NCBI GenBank assembly: GCA_002083395.1
Contig: LWDH01000006.1
Span: forward strand, 1-64,000
Direction: 5' to 3'
Length of the DNA: 64,000 nucleotides
Origin: Proteobacteria bacterium SG_bin4
GTDB lineage: Bacteria > Pseudomonadota > Gammaproteobacteria > Burkholderiales > Nitrosomonadaceae
Shown here: positions 62,518-64,000 of the stretch, in pieces
Numbering within the stretch: the first letter of the stretch is position 1
Layout of the letters: every line of letters begins with the position of its first letter
The notes under the pieces: model-generated
Database searches by the model: none
Seen by the model: the letters and a program-made list of their open reading frames with translations, nothing else
What the model was told of the DNA's origin: nothing
Program-made: the position numbers and the translations under genes

Positions 62518-64000
62518 TTATTTTTCTTTTTCTTCCTCATCAATCTGAGTTTGAACTTGCTTTAATCGCGCTTCGATGCTTGAAAGTTGATAAAAATTGC
62601 CATTATCGTTTTGCAATGCGGTTTTCAATTGGTCGGCCGCTGCTTTGTAATGGCCTTTCAAAAAATATACTTCCGCTTGCGCACGGTGTTCCAGCATTTT
62701 ATCACCCAGCAGGGAGTAGCATTGGGCTTGCAGTCCATATAGTTTTGGATCGTTTGTGATCAATTGCAACTGCCGGGTGAGAAATTCCAATGCAGTTTTG
62801 ATTTGTTTATTCTGGATCAGAGCTTGCGCGTAGCCATGAATCAAGGCGCGATGTTGCGGGTAAATTTTTAAGGCGCTTTGATAAATCTTGAATGCTGCAT
62901 CCGTTTCTTTGTTGGCGAATTTTACACCGGCTGCGAGTGTTTCGATCATGGCACCGGCAATGACATTCTTTGATTCAATCCGAACAGTCACACCCAATTG
63001 ATGACCGCTCAGCACCGGCGTTGCCAAATCGTTCTGTAAGAGCTGATACAAGTGCGTTAATTCGGCGTTGGCTTGTTTATATTTTTTATTGCGCATCAAT
63101 GCTTGAATATAACCGTAGCGTTCCGCAATTTCGTTGCTATAGCGTTTCTCATCCAAGCGAGTTTTAAATTGTGCAACCGCATCATGCGGTTTTCCCTGCA
63201 GTGCGCGTAACTTGGATCGAACCAACAGGAAATCGATGCTATCGGAAACTTGGCGATAGGGCATGTCACGGATACGATTCTGAATATCAGCTATTCGTTC
63301 GTACGTGATGGGGTGCGTCCGCAAGTAGGACGGCGCGCCGGTTTCGTGAAATCTGCCGGATTTTTGCAGGCGCTCAAAAAAAGTTGTCATTCCTTGGGGA
63401 TCAAATCCCGCATCAAGCAAGATATTCAAGCCGATCCGATCGGCTTCTTTTTCATGATTGCGGGTAAAGTCCAGTTTGGATTGGATCATGCTGGCCTGTG
63501 ATGCCACCAAAACCGCTTGGCTCGCTTGAGGATTGGAGCGTGCTGCGATAATTGCAACCGCAAGTGCCGCGATGGATTTAATCCAATCATATTTTTGCGC
63601 AGCAATCATGCGTGCGAGGTGTTTTTGCGTGACATGCGCAATTTCGTGCGACATCACCGCTGCCAATTCGGATTCGCTTTGCGCTGCAATCATCAAACCG
63701 CTGTTAAAACCCATGAATCCGCCAGGTAATGCAAAAGCGTTAATCGACGGATCCTGAATGGCAAAGAACTCAAATAGCTGATCAATACTGGCTTCATTGG
63801 AATTGCTAATGAGCTTGTGGCCGAGATTGCTGAGATAGCTGGCAATTTCAGGGTCGTCCATATAACTCGGATCGGCACGAATCTGGCGCATGATTTTTAA
63901 GCCGAGCTGCCGCTCTTGGTGAGGTGTGATGGTCACTTGTGATACATCGCCCAAATCAGGAAGTTCGTGGGCAAAAGCTTTACCTGGGAATAGCAACGAT
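62518..64000 (-). CDS. M48 metalloprotease with TPR, BepA-like (5' end outside window)
   Basis: Periplasmic protease and chaperone for outer-membrane biogenesis. The zinc site is HEIAH (MSHEIAHVTQKHLAR) with the third ligand Glu in NHEKEADRIG. The C-terminal half is a row of TPR-like helix pairs (about residues 270-480). BepA/YfgC acts on LptD and BAM substrates, which is known for the family. The signal peptide is cut off by the end of the window, so the true start lies beyond 64000. 123 nt of spacer lies between it and the convergent-looking end of the region. Confidence 0.9.
   Translation of the reverse strand, partial: SLLFPGKAFAHELPDLGDVSQVTITPHQERQLGLKIMRQIRADPSYMDDPEIASYLSNLGHKLISNSNEASIDQLFEFFAIQDPSINAFALPGGFMGFNSGLMIAAQSESELAAVMSHEIAHVTQKHLARMIAAQKYDWIKSIAALAVAIIAARSNPQASQAVLVASQASMIQSKLDFTRNHEKEADRIGLNILLDAGFDPQGMTTFFERLQKSGRFHETGAPSYLRTHPITYERIADIQNRIRDMPYRQVSDSIDFLLVRSKLRALQGKPHDAVAQFKTRLDEKRYSNEIAERYGYIQALMRNKKYKQANAELTHLYQLLQNDLATPVLSGHQLGVTVRIESKNVIAGAMIETLAAGVKFANKETDAAFKIYQSALKIYPQHRALIHGYAQALIQNKQIKTALEFLTRQLQLITNDPKLYGLQAQCYSLLGDKMLEHRAQAEVYFLKGHYKAAADQLKTALQNDNGNFYQLSSIEARLKQVQTQIDEEEKEK

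Noticed and set aside
1..64000. Looked for tRNA, rRNA, CRISPR repeats, phage and IS ends.
   Set aside because: No cloverleaf, no regularly spaced repeats, no transposase or integrase gene and no target duplications were seen.

Overview
The window looks like chromosome of a betaproteobacterium, most likely an ammonia oxidiser of the Nitrosomonas group. That rests on the housekeeping order rnc-era-pdxJ-acpS-nagZ, moderate GC with AT-rich spacers, PEP-CTERM proteins ending in the betaproteobacterial form of the signal, an EpsL-type outer-membrane protein next to a WcaJ-type sugar-phosphate transferase, and many c-di-GMP proteins. No ammonia-oxidation gene is present, so the genus is an inference. 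I saw no rRNA, tRNA, CRISPR array, phage or intact insertion sequence.

Layout. 1-5.5 kb: rnc, era, pdxJ, acpS, nagZ and lpdA (all +). 5.7-7.8 kb: a small secreted protein (-) and a secreted class-3-type lipase (+). 8.1-11.2 kb: the AmmeMemoRadiSam trio (Memo-like, AMMECR1-like, radical SAM) tightly followed by an alpha/beta hydrolase. 11.3-13.6 kb: two PEP-CTERM genes that share a roughly 180-nt upstream region. 13.6-16.1 kb: corA, a 58-residue small gene, a DUF2780-like lipoprotein and a frameshifted YdaT-like gene. 16.2-22.2 kb: a four-gene polysaccharide synthesis and export operon made of a zinc-knuckle TackOD1/GGDEF-like protein, a GT2 synthase, a TolC-glycosidase fusion and an HlyD adaptor. 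22.2-32.4 kb: a quinone oxidoreductase, priA, a lipoprotein, a Rieske oxygenase, an EamA transporter, small STAS-like and membrane proteins, a GNAT acetyltransferase and a periplasmic alpha-carbonic anhydrase. 32.5-37.2 kb: a GGDEF/EAL protein and a stand-alone ftsH. 37.2-41.6 kb (-): a LivK-type binding protein, a membrane protein joining a Cache sensor to what looks like a pentameric ligand-gated ion channel, and a four-TM protein. 41.8-49.9 kb: hydrolases, a double-REC GGDEF regulator, a large EF-hand membrane protein, an RlpA-like protein and a transglutaminase-like protein. 50-57.5 kb: WcaJ/EpsL EPS genes, a large hybrid histidine kinase and ExoD. 57.6-64 kb: a MacAB-type ABC system, a lipoprotein and a BepA-like M48 protease cut by the window edge.

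How it fits together. Much of the accessory content is about the cell surface: two separate polysaccharide loci, PEP-CTERM proteins that normally need an exosortase and EPS, and several c-di-GMP or two-component regulators able to switch between planktonic and biofilm life. The two strongest candidates for undescribed biology are the Cache/ion-channel-like fusion with its private binding protein (37.2-41.6 kb) and the TackOD1-GT2-TolC/glycosidase-HlyD operon (16.2-22.2 kb).
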